Shown: one piece after another, positions 17,293-26,176 of the stretch
How the letters are laid out: the number at the start of each line of letters is the position of its first letter
Position numbering within the stretch: position 1 is the first letter of the stretch
Assembly (NCBI RefSeq): GCF_030915405.1
Contig: NZ_CP133262.1
Coordinates: 1,798,001 to 1,862,000, forward strand
Length of the DNA: 64,000 bases
Direction: 5' to 3'
Source: Neobacillus nitrireducens
GTDB lineage: Bacteria; Bacillota; Bacilli; Bacillales; Cytobacillaceae
The notes under the pieces: generated by a model
Database searches by the model: none
Told to the model about the DNA's origin: nothing
Seen by the model: the letters and a program-made list of their open reading frames with translations, nothing else
Position numbers and translations under genes: made by a program

Positions 17293-18987
17293 ATGACATT
17301 TACTCAAAATTTTACCGCAGTGGGAGATAATCTCGCACTTTCAGCTGTTGTTGCACTAATTCCAATCATTTACTTTTTCTGGGCTTTAGCAGTCAAACGG
17401 ATGAAGGGCTATCTAGCTGGAATATCTACACTAGCAATTGCCTTAGTCATTGCAATTTTTGCCTATAAAATGCCGGCTGGGATGGCATTTATGTCCGCAT
17501 CCCAAGGTGCCGTATATGGTATTCTGCCAATTGGCTGGATTATTATAACTTCAGTATTTTTATACAAACTTACAGTAAAAACGGGACAATTTGATATTAT
17601 TCGAACATCTGTTGTATCCATTACTGAGGACCGCCGTTTACAGGCTCTTTTGGTTGCCTTTTCTTTCGGGGCGTTCCTTGAAGGTGCTGCAGGTTTCGGT
17701 GCACCAGTAGCAATATCTGCTGCTCTATTAGTAGGTTTGGGTTTCAATCCTTTATACGCCGCCGGGCTTTGCCTAATTGCAAATACTGCACCTGTAGCAT
17801 TCGGAGCTATCGGTGCCCCGATTATTGCTATGGAAGGTCCTACCGGAATTGCGGCTACTGAAATCTCCAAGATGGTAGGCCGTCAATTGCCGTTTCTATC
17901 TGTCTTTATCCCGTTCTATTTAGTATTTATTATGGCAGGCTGGAAGAAAACGAAAGAAGTAATGCCCGCCATTCTTGTTTCGGGAGTAGCATTTGCTGGT
18001 ACACAATTTTTCACTTCAAACTTTATGGGACCAGAACTTCCCGATATCTTATCAGCATTAGTTTCATTATTCGCACTTGCAATCTTCTTGAAATTCTGGA
18101 AGCCTAAAACGATTTTCCGTTTCACTTCTGAACAAGAGCTTGCTGCAACCTCAACCGTAAAGACTCTAAAAACCCAAGATGTTAAACATTCAGGTGGGCA
18201 AATTTTCAAAGCTTGGTCCCCTTTCCTATTGTTAACAGGAATCATTACTTTATGGGGTATGCCTACTATTAAACTAGCTTTAACCGGGCATTATGAAGGA
18301 GCAAATGCAATCTTAAAAGCTCTTAATACCATCGGACATTCACTAACGTTTATTCCAAATGTCCCACTAATAAACAATAAAATTATCAACACTGCCGGTG
18401 CTGCTGTTCCTGCTATATACAAACTTGAGTTGCTTGGAGCAGCAGGGACTGCGATCTTGATCGCAGCCATCTTAACAAAATTCATTGTTGGGATTTCCTG
18501 GAAAGATTGGGCAATTACGTTTGGAGAAACCCTTAACGAGTTAAAATATCCAGTTATAACAATTGCTTCTGTTGTTGGTTTTGCTTATGTCACCAATTCC
18601 TCTGGTATGAGTACTACTCTTGGAATGACACTTGCAAAAACAGGTTCAACGTTATTTCCGTTTTTCTCACCTTTCCTTGGCTGGCTTGGGGTGTTTATTA
18701 CTGGTTCTGATACATCGGCAAACTTATTATTCGGTAACCTGCAAAAAATTACAGCAACTTCCGTCGGCATGAATCCAGTCCTTGCCCTTGCAGCTAACTC
18801 TTCAGGTGGGGTAACTGGAAAAATGATTTCACCGCAATCTATAGCTGTTGCCTGTGCAGCGGTAGGTTTAGCAGGAAAAGAATCCGATTTATTCCGCTTC
18901 ACGATTAAACATAGCTTTTTCTTAGTTATTATTGTGGGGATTCTTACCTTCCTACAAAACGGTGTATTGTCTTGGATGATACCTTAA
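17293..18987 (+). CDS. lctP: L-lactate permease
   Basis: A 564-residue integral membrane protein of the LctP/LldP family with about 12-14 hydrophobic helices. Family segments include FSFGAFLEGAAGFGAPVAISAALLVGLGF near residue 120 and the C-terminal ITGSDTSANLLFGNLQKITATSVGMNP and SSGGVTGKMISPQSIAVA. It imports L-lactate, and often D-lactate or glycolate, with protons. It supplies LutABC, which is encoded just upstream in the opposite direction, and possibly the GlcDF oxidase at 23-26 kb. The start has GGGGGGATTAAG upstream. Likely controlled by LutR and CcpA. Confidence 0.93.
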   Translation: MTFTQNFTAVGDNLALSAVVALIPIIYFFWALAVKRMKGYLAGISTLAIALVIAIFAYKMPAGMAFMSASQGAVYGILPIGWIIITSVFLYKLTVKTGQFDIIRTSVVSITEDRRLQALLVAFSFGAFLEGAAGFGAPVAISAALLVGLGFNPLYAAGLCLIANTAPVAFGAIGAPIIAMEGPTGIAATEISKMVGRQLPFLSVFIPFYLVFIMAGWKKTKEVMPAILVSGVAFAGTQFFTSNFMGPELPDILSALVSLFALAIFLKFWKPKTIFRFTSEQELAATSTVKTLKTQDVKHSGGQIFKAWSPFLLLTGIITLWGMPTIKLALTGHYEGANAILKALNTIGHSLTFIPNVPLINNKIINTAGAAVPAIYKLELLGAAGTAILIAAILTKFIVGISWKDWAITFGETLNELKYPVITIASVVGFAYVTNSSGMSTTLGMTLAKTGSTLFPFFSPFLGWLGVFITGSDTSANLLFGNLQKITATSVGMNPVLALAANSSGGVTGKMISPQSIAVACAAVGLAGKESDLFRFTIKHSFFLVIIVGILTFLQNGVLSWMIP

Positions 18988-19002
18988 TAAAAATATAAGA
19001 CG

Positions 19003-19036
19003 AAGGCACATGCTCAAACAGGGCATGTGCCTTTTG
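19003..19036 (+). terminator. lctP terminator
   Basis: AAGGCACATGC and GCATGTGCCTT form an 11-bp stem followed by TTTTG, directly after the lctP stop. Confidence 0.85.
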
Positions 19037-19114
19037 TTATGGTTAGTCTTCTAGTCTTTTGTCAAAAATAAGCTATAATAGTTAAGGTTCTCATATAAAC
19101 AAAGGAGTTTTTTT

Positions 19115-20860
19115 ATGAATGTAATTTGTTCCACTTTGAATGCTAAGTTTATTCATACGAACCTAGCGATTCGATATTTAAAGGCTTATGCAGCACCTGA
19201 ATTTAACATACAAATTAAAGAATATACGATAAAGGATCCCGTCTTAAATATCGTAACAGATCTATATCAATTGAAACCAGACGTCATTGGATTTAGCTGT
19301 TATATCTGGAACATCGAAGAAACCATTAAAGTGGTTAATTTGTTAAAAAAAGTGGATCCATCACTTATTATTGTTCTTGGCGGTCCTGAAGTTACATATG
19401 ATACGCGTGAATGGATAGGAAAAATTCCTGAAGTTGACTTTATTGTTATCGGTGAAGGAGAACAAACCTTTAAACAACTTCTAGTTGAAATTGAAAGAAA
19501 TCATAATTATAACAAGGTACCTGGCATTGCCTTCCGTGATAATGACCAGATCATTATCACTCCCCAAATGAATAAACTGGATCTTAAGGATATACCCTCT
19601 CCTTATCGATTCCCAGAAGATATCGTTCATTTAGGCAAAAGAGTCACCTATATTGAAACTAGCCGCGGTTGTCCATTTAGCTGCCAATTTTGTTTGTCAT
19701 CGATTGAAGTAGGTGTCCGTTATTTTGATCGTGAAAAAATTAAAGATGATATACGTTATTTAATGGCTCATGGTGCAAAGACGATCAAATTTGTGGACCG
19801 AACCTTTAATATTAGCAGGAGCTATGCAATGGAAATGTTCCGTTTCTTAATTGATGAACATCTGCCCGGCACCGTCTTTCAGTTTGAAATTACTGCAGAT
19901 ATTATGCGCCCTGAAGTAATTGAATTTCTAAATCAAGAAGCCCCTAAAGGACTATTCAGATTTGAGATCGGTGTCCAATCAACGAATGACTTTACAAATG
20001 AACTTGTGATGCGCAAACAAAATTATTCTAAACTTTCTAGAACTGTTTTAATGGTGAAGGAAGGTAATAAGATCGATCAGCATCTAGATTTAATTGCTGG
20101 TTTACCAGAAGAAGATTACAATTCTTTCCGAAAAACGTTTAATGATGTTTTTGAGCTGCGACCTGAAGAACTGCAGTTAGGGTTTTTAAAAATGCTTCGG
20201 GGAACGGGAGTCCGCCTTCGTGCTGCTGACCACGAATATGTTTATATGGATCATTCTCCCTATGAAATCTTAAGTAATAACGTTCTCTCTTTTAATGATA
20301 TTGTTCGAATCAAGCAGGTGGAAGATGTATTAGAAAAGTATTGGAATGACCATCGCATGGATGCAACTGTTGAATTCTTAATATCCAATGCTTTTCCATC
20401 TCCTTTTGATTTTTTCCAACAGTTTGGTTCCCACTGGGAAAAGCAAGGCTGGTCCAGAATTGGTCATCAACTGGAGGATTTATTCCGCAGACTGTATACC
20501 TTTTTGGAACACAAGGGCGTTAACGACCTTGATGTCATTGTTGGCCTAATGAAATATGATTATCTCAAGAACCATAAATATAAACCGAGAAAACCTTGGT
20601 GGGAAGCTAGTTTTGATAAGGAAAAGCGAACACAAATTTACAAACAAATTTTCGAACACCCATCTATTTTAGGACAATCGTTTGTTGACCTTGGCTTAGA
20701 TGAAAAGGAATTATATAAACATACCATGCTTGAGGAAATTCCCTTTGATTTATCACTGTATCAAGCAACAGGACAGATAAATAAACATCCTTCATGTTTA
20801 TTAACCTATTTTGACCCTATGAATGGGAGAACACTCATATTTTCATTTCTCGAGAACTAA
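19115..20860 (+). CDS. B12-binding radical SAM protein (DUF4080)
   Basis: A 581-residue protein with an N-terminal cobalamin-binding Rossmann-type domain (about 1-130; GFSCYIWNIEETIKVV and VLGGPEVTYD). A radical-SAM core follows with the cluster motif C-P-F-S-C-Q-F-C near residue 193, and then a C-terminal DUF4080 region. Such proteins use S-adenosylmethionine and cobalamin to methylate or rearrange unreactive carbons. Substrates of this subgroup are not known to me. It has its own ribosome site (AAAGGAG), stands between two terminators and seems to be transcribed alone. Confidence 0.88.
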   Translation: MNVICSTLNAKFIHTNLAIRYLKAYAAPEFNIQIKEYTIKDPVLNIVTDLYQLKPDVIGFSCYIWNIEETIKVVNLLKKVDPSLIIVLGGPEVTYDTREWIGKIPEVDFIVIGEGEQTFKQLLVEIERNHNYNKVPGIAFRDNDQIIITPQMNKLDLKDIPSPYRFPEDIVHLGKRVTYIETSRGCPFSCQFCLSSIEVGVRYFDREKIKDDIRYLMAHGAKTIKFVDRTFNISRSYAMEMFRFLIDEHLPGTVFQFEITADIMRPEVIEFLNQEAPKGLFRFEIGVQSTNDFTNELVMRKQNYSKLSRTVLMVKEGNKIDQHLDLIAGLPEEDYNSFRKTFNDVFELRPEELQLGFLKMLRGTGVRLRAADHEYVYMDHSPYEILSNNVLSFNDIVRIKQVEDVLEKYWNDHRMDATVEFLISNAFPSPFDFFQQFGSHWEKQGWSRIGHQLEDLFRRLYTFLEHKGVNDLDVIVGLMKYDYLKNHKYKPRKPWWEASFDKEKRTQIYKQIFEHPSILGQSFVDLGLDEKELYKHTMLEEIPFDLSLYQATGQINKHPSCLLTYFDPMNGRTLIFSFLEN

Positions 20861-20890
20861 CAAAGCCGGCATAGCCGGCTTATTTCTTTT
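20861..20890 (+). terminator. Terminator after the radical SAM gene
   Basis: AAGCCGGC and GCCGGCTT form an 8-bp stem followed by ATTTCTTTTT. The 3' arm overlaps the stop codon of the small gene on the other strand. Confidence 0.8.
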
Positions 20891-21017
20891 TATTATTTTT
20901 CTTCTCTTTCTGTGACACCTGTAGAGTATCATACAATTTTGTGCCGTTAACATCGCCAAATTCAACGCTGAATTCTTCAGTAGGAATACGTGGTGGGGTT
21001 TTACGGCGGTTTTTCAT
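20880..21017 (-). CDS. Small basic protein, 45 aa, coupled to the 53-aa gene
   Basis: A 45-residue, highly charged protein (MKNRRKTPPRIPTEEFSVEF...) ending in a Lys/Asn run. I do not recognise the family. Its ATG overlaps the TGA of the preceding 53-aa gene (TGATG), so the two are translationally coupled. Both share an acidic-aromatic motif: EEFSVEF here and SEFSAEF in the partner. Size, charge and composition resemble minor small spore proteins, but that is only a guess. The shared motif and coupling argue that it is a real gene. Confidence 0.6.
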   Translation of the reverse strand: MKNRRKTPPRIPTEEFSVEFGDVNGTKLYDTLQVSQKEKKNNKKK

Positions 21018-21178
21018 CAGCTTCTTCCCTTTTTCCCTAATTTAGAATTTCGGTTCTGAAACCTTATTGCATTATTATTATCTGTGAATTCCGCTGAAAA
21101 TTCACTCTCCTGAACATTTTTATGGGGTGTTTTTGTATATTTTTCTACTGCATCAAACTCCGCTTTACGCTTAGCCAT
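21017..21178 (-). CDS. Small basic protein, 53 aa, first of a coupled pair
   Basis: A 53-residue protein starting MAKRKAEFDAVEKYTKTP, with a strong GGGAGG ribosome site 7 bases upstream of the ATG. It carries the motif SEFSAEF at residues 30-36 and a basic C-terminus. Its stop codon overlaps the start of the 45-aa gene. No family recognised. The low-complexity, hydrophilic composition would fit a spore-core or coat-associated peptide, by inference only. Confidence 0.65.
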   Translation of the reverse strand: MAKRKAEFDAVEKYTKTPHKNVQESEFSAEFTDNNNAIRFQNRNSKLGKKGRS

Positions 21179-21312
21179 TGAAAATCCTCCCTTAAAAATT
21201 TATCTTACTACCATAGTTTTAAACAAATATAGAGTAATCATTCCTTTCCTTATTTTTCATTAATAAAATTGCAGGACTCGAGGAAAATAAGAAAAAACAG
21301 GAGTGATGTGAA

Positions 21313-21666
21313 ATGAAAAAATCGAAAAATACTCAGTTGACAGATCAGGTTAGCATGAATGAAACGATGCCACATCAAATAAATTCGCCCAGCTTTGAAG
21401 GTACTGGAATTAAGATGGAGCCTCCTTTTGTGAATAAACATGGTGTTATTATTGGTGATAGTATTTATTCCTCTCCTAATTCCCCATTAGAAACCTGGAC
21501 AAAGGATACAGACCCTTCAATCATGGCTGGAGATGATTGGGTTCACCCTACAAATGATATCGGCTGGAACACATCCGAAAATCGTGAGTTATTAGAAATG
21601 AAAAAGAAACCGCAGGCCTACCCTTTTATGCATCCTACAAAAGATGTTAGTAAAGGTAGCGATTGA
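21313..21666 (+). CDS. DUF3905 domain protein
   Basis: A 117-residue hydrophilic protein matching what I recall of DUF3905, restricted mainly to spore-forming Bacillales. Characteristic segments are INSPSFEGTGIKM, PFVNKHGVIIGDS and MAGDDWVHPTNDIGWNT (residues about 75-90). No membrane or signal segment is seen. It has a ribosome site (CAGGAGTGATG) and its own terminator. Function unknown; a sporulation role is a guess from its distribution. Confidence 0.72.
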   Translation: MKKSKNTQLTDQVSMNETMPHQINSPSFEGTGIKMEPPFVNKHGVIIGDSIYSSPNSPLETWTKDTDPSIMAGDDWVHPTNDIGWNTSENRELLEMKKKPQAYPFMHPTKDVSKGSD

Positions 21667-21688
21667 TGGATATTAAAATTTTGTACAC

Positions 21689-21717
21689 ACTCCGGGGTAT
21701 CCACTCCGGAGTTTTTT
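21689..21717 (+). terminator. Terminator after the DUF3905 gene
   Basis: ACTCCGG and CCGGAGT pair around a 12-base loop and are followed by TTTTTT. Confidence 0.75.
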
Positions 21718-21777
21718 AATACACCTCTAAACAAACATTGATATAATAAAGATAAGGATTTTTCGGAGGTGCAAACG

Positions 21778-22905
21778 TTGCTATTACCTGAGTTAGCAGA
21801 AAAGGTCGTTAAAGAAGTAAGAAAGTTAATCGGAGAAGATATTATTGTTGTTAACATTGACGGGTATATCATTGCAAGTACAGACATCAAAAGAGTCGGA
21901 ACTTTTCATGAAGGAGCATTGGTCTCCGCTCAAAAAAAGCGAAAGCTAACGATTACTGATGAAGATCAATTAAAATTAATGGGTGTGAAAGCAGGAATTA
22001 ATTTACCAATCTTCTTTCAACATGATGTGATTGGAGTTATTGGAATCACCGGTGAACCAAATAAAGTCACTCCATTTGGAGAAGTAATCCGGAAAATGAC
22101 CGAACTCCTTATTAGTGAAAATTATTATGCCGAGCAGTTTGATTGGCACACGCGAGCGGTAGAATCCTTCGTCATGGATTGGGTTCAAGCGAAAGAGTGG
22201 ACAGACTCTTTTTTAAGTAATGCTAAGCTTTTATCTATCGATATTGAAGTTAAGAGAGTTGTGGTCCTTATTGAATTTTTAGAATTAACCTCCCCTCTCT
22301 CTAGAGATAGTTGGTCTTCCATCTTTAATCGGTTTCAGCAAAATACAAAAGAAGTGGTTGCCAGGTCAGGCAATGAAAGGATCGTTTTACTGATAAATTG
22401 CTCAAATGGTCGAAGTCGAGCTAGTATTGAAAAGCGCCTAAAGCAATTTTTTCAGTTCTTAACAACTAACTTTGGGATACAAGCGGCGGCTGGAGTTGGG
22501 CAGGCTTTCGAATCAAAAGAAATTAGCAATTCTTATCGCCAAGCAGAAAAATCATTGAAAATTGCCAAATTAAATAACACGATCACCTTTGATGAAGATC
22601 TAACCCTTGAAATGATTTCCGAAGACATCAACCCAAAAACAAAAGCTGATTTTGTAATGAGAACAATTGGACCCCTTCTGAAGGAAAAAGAACTCCTTGA
22701 AACTTTAAAGGAATTATTTAAGCAAAACCATTCATTAAAAAATACGTCTAATCAATTACATATACATATTAACACCCTTCATTACCGCTTAAAAAAAGTT
22801 GAGGAATTAACACAATTAAAATCAAATAATATTCATGATCTAGTGATCCTCTACCTAGGGATTCTATTTTTAGATGAACAAACAAAAATAATAAATTATA
22901 AGTGA
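21778..22905 (+). CDS. CdaR-type transcriptional regulator
   Basis: A 375-residue regulator. Residues 1-130 form a sugar-diacid-recognition domain (LLPELAEKVVKEVRKLIGEDIIVVNIDGYIIASTD...). The middle is a GGDEF-like CdaR domain, and the last 60 residues are a PucR-type helix-turn-helix (NTSNQLHIHINTLHYRLKKVEELT). Such proteins activate genes for glycerate, glycolate or diacid use. It lies directly upstream of glcDF in the same direction and probably senses a hydroxyacid to control them. The TTG at 21778 is preferred, with GGAGG 8 bases upstream; an in-frame GTG at 21769 overlaps the ribosome site. Confidence 0.85.
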   Translation: MLLPELAEKVVKEVRKLIGEDIIVVNIDGYIIASTDIKRVGTFHEGALVSAQKKRKLTITDEDQLKLMGVKAGINLPIFFQHDVIGVIGITGEPNKVTPFGEVIRKMTELLISENYYAEQFDWHTRAVESFVMDWVQAKEWTDSFLSNAKLLSIDIEVKRVVVLIEFLELTSPLSRDSWSSIFNRFQQNTKEVVARSGNERIVLLINCSNGRSRASIEKRLKQFFQFLTTNFGIQAAAGVGQAFESKEISNSYRQAEKSLKIAKLNNTITFDEDLTLEMISEDINPKTKADFVMRTIGPLLKEKELLETLKELFKQNHSLKNTSNQLHIHINTLHYRLKKVEELTQLKSNNIHDLVILYLGILFLDEQTKIINYK

Positions 22906-22928
22906 CTTTTTTTAGATGTTTATCCATA

Positions 22929-22950
22929 GCAGGCTGATGCCTGTTTTTTT
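22929..22950 (+). terminator. Terminator after the CdaR-type gene
   Basis: CAGGC-TGAT-GCCTG followed by eight T residues. Confidence 0.8.
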
Positions 22951-22994
22951 TATACTTTAATTAGGTAAAAAATTTAAAAACAGTGTGAAGAAAC

Positions 22995-23010
22995 TTGTAA
23001 GCGTAACCAA
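22995..23010 (+). promoter_or_regulatory. cre (CcpA) site before glcD
   Basis: TTGTAAGCGTAACCAA fits all positions of WTGNAANCGNWNNCWW and ends 17 bp before the glcD ATG. This suggests carbon catabolite repression of glcDF. Confidence 0.6.
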
Positions 23011-23027
23011 TGAATGGGGGAAACAGA

Positions 23028-24440
23028 ATGCTTTCCAAAGTTGTGAAGGAAAAGTTAGTAGCTATTGTTTCGAAGGAAAATTTTGATGATGCCAAAACTG
23101 AAAGACTGGTTTATTCCTATGATTCAACACCAAATTTGCAATCCATGCCGGATGCCGTTGTCAGTCCAAGAAATACAAAGGAAGTCTCTGAAATTGTTAA
23201 GGTATGTAATCAATATAAAGTGCCCATTGTTCCACGGGGTTCGGGAACAAATTTATGTGGAGGAACCTGCCCGACTGAAGGTGGAGTTGTCATTCTTTTC
23301 AAATATATGAACAAAATCCTTGATCTTGATGAGGAAAATTTAACCATTACTGTCCAGCCAGGGGTCATTTTAGTTGACGTGGCGAATGCCGCCTCCGCAA
23401 GAGGACTTTTCTATCCACCTGATCCAGGTTCAATGAAAATTGCCACAATTGGTGGAACTATTAATGAAAACGCCGGCGGATTGCGTGGACTTAAATATGG
23501 TGTCACCCGTGACTATGTAATCGGTCTTGAGGTTGTCATGCCAAATGGTGATATCATCAAAACAGGAGGGAAACTGGCAAAAGATGTGGCTGGTTATGAT
23601 CTCACACGTTTAATGGTTGGCTCAGAAGGGACACTTGGTATTATCACTGAAGCTATCTTAAAACTAATTCCTATGCCAGAAACAAAAAAGACGATGCTTG
23701 CCTTATATCAGGACCTGGAGGCCGCGGCCAAAACCGTTTCCAAGATTATTGCTAATAAAATTATTCCTATCACCCTCGAATTTCTTGACCAGCCTACGAT
23801 TAGGGTAGTTGAAGACTATTCAAAAATCGGCCTACCTACGGACGCAAAGGCTGTCCTATTAATTGAACAAGATGGCTCACCTGAAGTAGTCGACCGTGAT
23901 ATTGAAAAAATCATCGAGGTTTGTAAGGAAGAAGGTGCGGTCTCCGTCCAAGTTGCCTCTACTGATGAAGAAGCACTTGCCTTAGCGGCTGCAAGACGAA
24001 CCGCTCTTTCAGCTCTGGCACGGCTTAAGCCAACCACTGTACTTGAAGATGCTACTGTCCCGAGATCTGAACTAGCGAAAATGGTAAGAGCCATCAATGA
24101 AATAGCTGATAAATATAAATTGCAAATCTGTACCTTTGGCCATGCTGGTGACGGAAATCTCCATCCAACCTGCCCAACTGATTCAAGAAATCATGAGGAA
24201 ATGGAACGTGTGGAGATGGCATTTGCTGAAATCTTTGAAAAAGCAGTCGAGTTAGGTGGAACTATTACTGGTGAGCACGGTGTCGGTGTGATGAAAGCCC
24301 CCTACCTAGAATTAAAGCTTGGCAAAGAAGGCATTGCTGTAATGAAGGCAATCAAACAGGCATTGGATCCTAATAATATTATGAACCCTGGTAAAGTCTT
24401 TGCAAAAGAGGACAGGAAGCGCGTGGTGGTTACAAAATGA
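23028..24440 (+). CDS. glcD: GlcD-type FAD-linked (S)-2-hydroxyacid oxidase
   Basis: A 470-residue flavoprotein of the FAD-binding-4/FAD-oxidase-C family. The PCMH-type FAD domain contains RGSGTNLCGGTCPTEGGVV near 75 and the segment GGTINENAGGLRGLKYGVTRDYV. The C-terminal domain has the motifs HAGDGNLHP and GTITGEHGVG, which hold the substrate-site histidines. Members oxidise glycolate or D-/L-lactate, passing electrons to an Fe-S partner, here GlcF. The ATG at 23028 is preferred because GGGGGAAACAG precedes it. The two genes overlap (ATGA), so they form one operon. Substrate choice between glycolate and lactate cannot be settled. Confidence 0.88.
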   Translation: MLSKVVKEKLVAIVSKENFDDAKTERLVYSYDSTPNLQSMPDAVVSPRNTKEVSEIVKVCNQYKVPIVPRGSGTNLCGGTCPTEGGVVILFKYMNKILDLDEENLTITVQPGVILVDVANAASARGLFYPPDPGSMKIATIGGTINENAGGLRGLKYGVTRDYVIGLEVVMPNGDIIKTGGKLAKDVAGYDLTRLMVGSEGTLGIITEAILKLIPMPETKKTMLALYQDLEAAAKTVSKIIANKIIPITLEFLDQPTIRVVEDYSKIGLPTDAKAVLLIEQDGSPEVVDRDIEKIIEVCKEEGAVSVQVASTDEEALALAAARRTALSALARLKPTTVLEDATVPRSELAKMVRAINEIADKYKLQICTFGHAGDGNLHPTCPTDSRNHEEMERVEMAFAEIFEKAVELGGTITGEHGVGVMKAPYLELKLGKEGIAVMKAIKQALDPNNIMNPGKVFAKEDRKRVVVTK

Positions 24441-25762
24441 CAACAGTGAAAGAGAAGGAAATCATCCAAGAACAGTTTAAAGAGAGAATGAATGAAGATG
24501 ACCTATTAAATTGCATGCGTTGTGGATTTTGTTTACCTGCATGCCCAACCTATATTGAATCAGGCTACAAAGAATCTCACTCACCTCGAGGAAGAATCGC
24601 CTTAATGAAGGGAGTTGTTGATGGACTAATTGAACCAGATGAAGATTTTGAGCGATCGCTTAACTTATGTCTAGGCTGCGTGGCATGTGAAACAGTTTGC
24701 CCATCTGGAGTAAAGTATGGCCATATGCTTGAAGAAGCACGTGATATTGTCAGTCAAAATAAGAAATACTCATTGCCGACTCGTATTGTGCGAAAAACTG
24801 TATTTGAGGGATTGTTTCCACATCCAAATCGTATGAAAAATGTTACAGGGCTTATTGGATTTTACCAACGGTCAGGATTACAATCTATTGCACGAAAAAT
24901 CGGATTTTTAGGTATTTTGCCTGAGCATTTAGCATTAATGGAAAAAGTCCTGCCAGAAGTAGCAACTATGAAGGAAATGAAAAATAGGCCAGTACATGTA
25001 GAGCCTATTGGAAAACAAACACATCGTGTTGCTTTTTTTAGCGGCTGCTTAATGGATTCAATGTTTATGAAAACAAATGATGCAACCATTAAGTTACTTC
25101 AACTGGCTGGTTGTGAAATTGTCATTCCAGAGGACCAAACATGCTGTGGTGCCCTGCATGGTCATTATGGTGAAAAAGGTGGTTCTAAGGAGCTGGCAAA
25201 AAGAAACATCCAGGCCTTTGAAGACTTAAATGTTGATTTTATTATTACAAATGCAGGCGGATGTGGCGCCTTTTTACTTGGTTATGATCACATTCTAAAG
25301 GATGATCCTGTTTGGAGTGAACGAGCCAAGAAATTTACAGAAAAAATTCAAGATGTCTCAGAAATTTTAGTTTCTGTTAATTTCCATAAGAGGGTAAAGC
25401 TCGAGCTTTCTTCACAGATCATAACTTATCAGGATTCATGCCACTTACGTAACGTGATGAAAACAGCTTCTGCCCCTAGACTATTGCTTCAGTCTATTAA
25501 GGGAGCAGAGTATGTGGAAATGAAAGATGCCGACCGCTGCTGTGGTTCAGCAGGGATATATAATATTATCGAGTCAGAAATGTCGATGAAAATGCTTGAT
25601 TACAAAATGGTACAAGCAAAAGACACACAAGCAGCAACTATTGTCACAGCTAATCCCGGCTGCTTATTGCAAATGAAGGTTGGGATAGAAAAAGAAGGAC
25701 TCTCAAAGAAAATGAGAGGCATTCACATTGTTGACCTGTTATTAGAAGCAGTGAAAAAGTAA
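24437..25762 (+). CDS. glcF: GlcF-type Fe-S subunit
   Basis: A 441-residue iron-sulfur protein. Two N-terminal [4Fe-4S] motifs (C-M-R-C-G-F-C-L-P-A-C-P near residue 25 and C-L-G-C-V-A-C-E-T-V-C-P near 80) are followed by two CCG domains (TCCGALHGHYGEKG and RCCGSAGIYN). It moves electrons from the GlcD flavoprotein to the quinone pool. It overlaps glcD by 4 bp and is followed by a clear terminator. Full length. In some anaerobes GlcD-type dehydrogenases pair with Etf proteins; here GlcF is the adjacent partner. Confidence 0.9.
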   Translation: MTTVKEKEIIQEQFKERMNEDDLLNCMRCGFCLPACPTYIESGYKESHSPRGRIALMKGVVDGLIEPDEDFERSLNLCLGCVACETVCPSGVKYGHMLEEARDIVSQNKKYSLPTRIVRKTVFEGLFPHPNRMKNVTGLIGFYQRSGLQSIARKIGFLGILPEHLALMEKVLPEVATMKEMKNRPVHVEPIGKQTHRVAFFSGCLMDSMFMKTNDATIKLLQLAGCEIVIPEDQTCCGALHGHYGEKGGSKELAKRNIQAFEDLNVDFIITNAGGCGAFLLGYDHILKDDPVWSERAKKFTEKIQDVSEILVSVNFHKRVKLELSSQIITYQDSCHLRNVMKTASAPRLLLQSIKGAEYVEMKDADRCCGSAGIYNIIESEMSMKMLDYKMVQAKDTQAATIVTANPGCLLQMKVGIEKEGLSKKMRGIHIVDLLLEAVKK

Positions 25763-25769
25763 GGAAAAA

Positions 25770-25791
25770 GGAGCCGAAGGGCTCTTTTTTT
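25770..25791 (+). terminator. glcDF terminator
   Basis: GAGCC-GAAG-GGCTC followed by seven T residues. Confidence 0.85.
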
Positions 25792-25837
25792 ATTATGTAT
25801 GAAATAATTAATATCCAATACCGAAAAACATTACCAC

Positions 25838-25866
25838 TTATAAATCACTAAAATAAATTCATAATA
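25838..25866 (+). promoter_or_regulatory. Possible sigma-G type promoter of the SASP gene
   Basis: CATAATA at 25860-25866 resembles the forespore -10 element CATNNTA, with TTATA 17 bp upstream. It lies 50 bp before the SASP start. SASP genes are normally read by sigma-G; the elements here are only approximate. Confidence 0.4.
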
Positions 25867-25915
25867 CTTATACAGGGAACAAATTCTCTGTACCTAAAAT
25901 AAGGAGTTGAATAAA

Positions 25916-26119
25916 ATGGCCAATAGCAGTAACAAGTTGTTAGTGCCTGGAATTGAACAATATTTGGATCAGGTAAAATACGAAATCGCCCAAGAATTCG
26001 GCGTTAATTTAGGGTCTGATACAGTTTCAAGAGCAAACGGATCTGTAGGCGGCGAAATTACAAAACGCCTTGTACAACAAGCACAAGCACAACTTTCTGG
26101 ACAATCCTCACAAAAATAA
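25916..26119 (+). CDS. Alpha/beta-type small acid-soluble spore protein
   Basis: A 67-residue SASP. It carries the family core [27 protein letters not shown] and the germination-protease recognition region [10 protein letters not shown]. These proteins coat DNA in the spore core, protect it from UV and heat, and supply amino acids on germination. The ATG at 25916 follows AAGGAGTTG; the TTG at 25907 lies within the ribosome site. It is a single gene between terminators. Confidence 0.93.
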   Translation: MANSSNKLLVPGIEQYLDQVKYEIAQEFGVNLGSDTVSRANGSVGGEITKRLVQQAQAQLSGQSSQK

Positions 26120-26136
26120 CTAAATAAAAATGGAGA

Positions 26137-26165
26137 AAAGTCCGGATTAAATCCGGACTTTATTT
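26137..26165. terminator. Bidirectional terminator between SASP and rsgI
   Basis: AAAGTCCGGATT and AATCCGGACTTT pair perfectly around a short loop with A/T flanks on both sides. Confidence 0.85.
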
Positions 26166-26176
26166 ATTCTTTTTGA

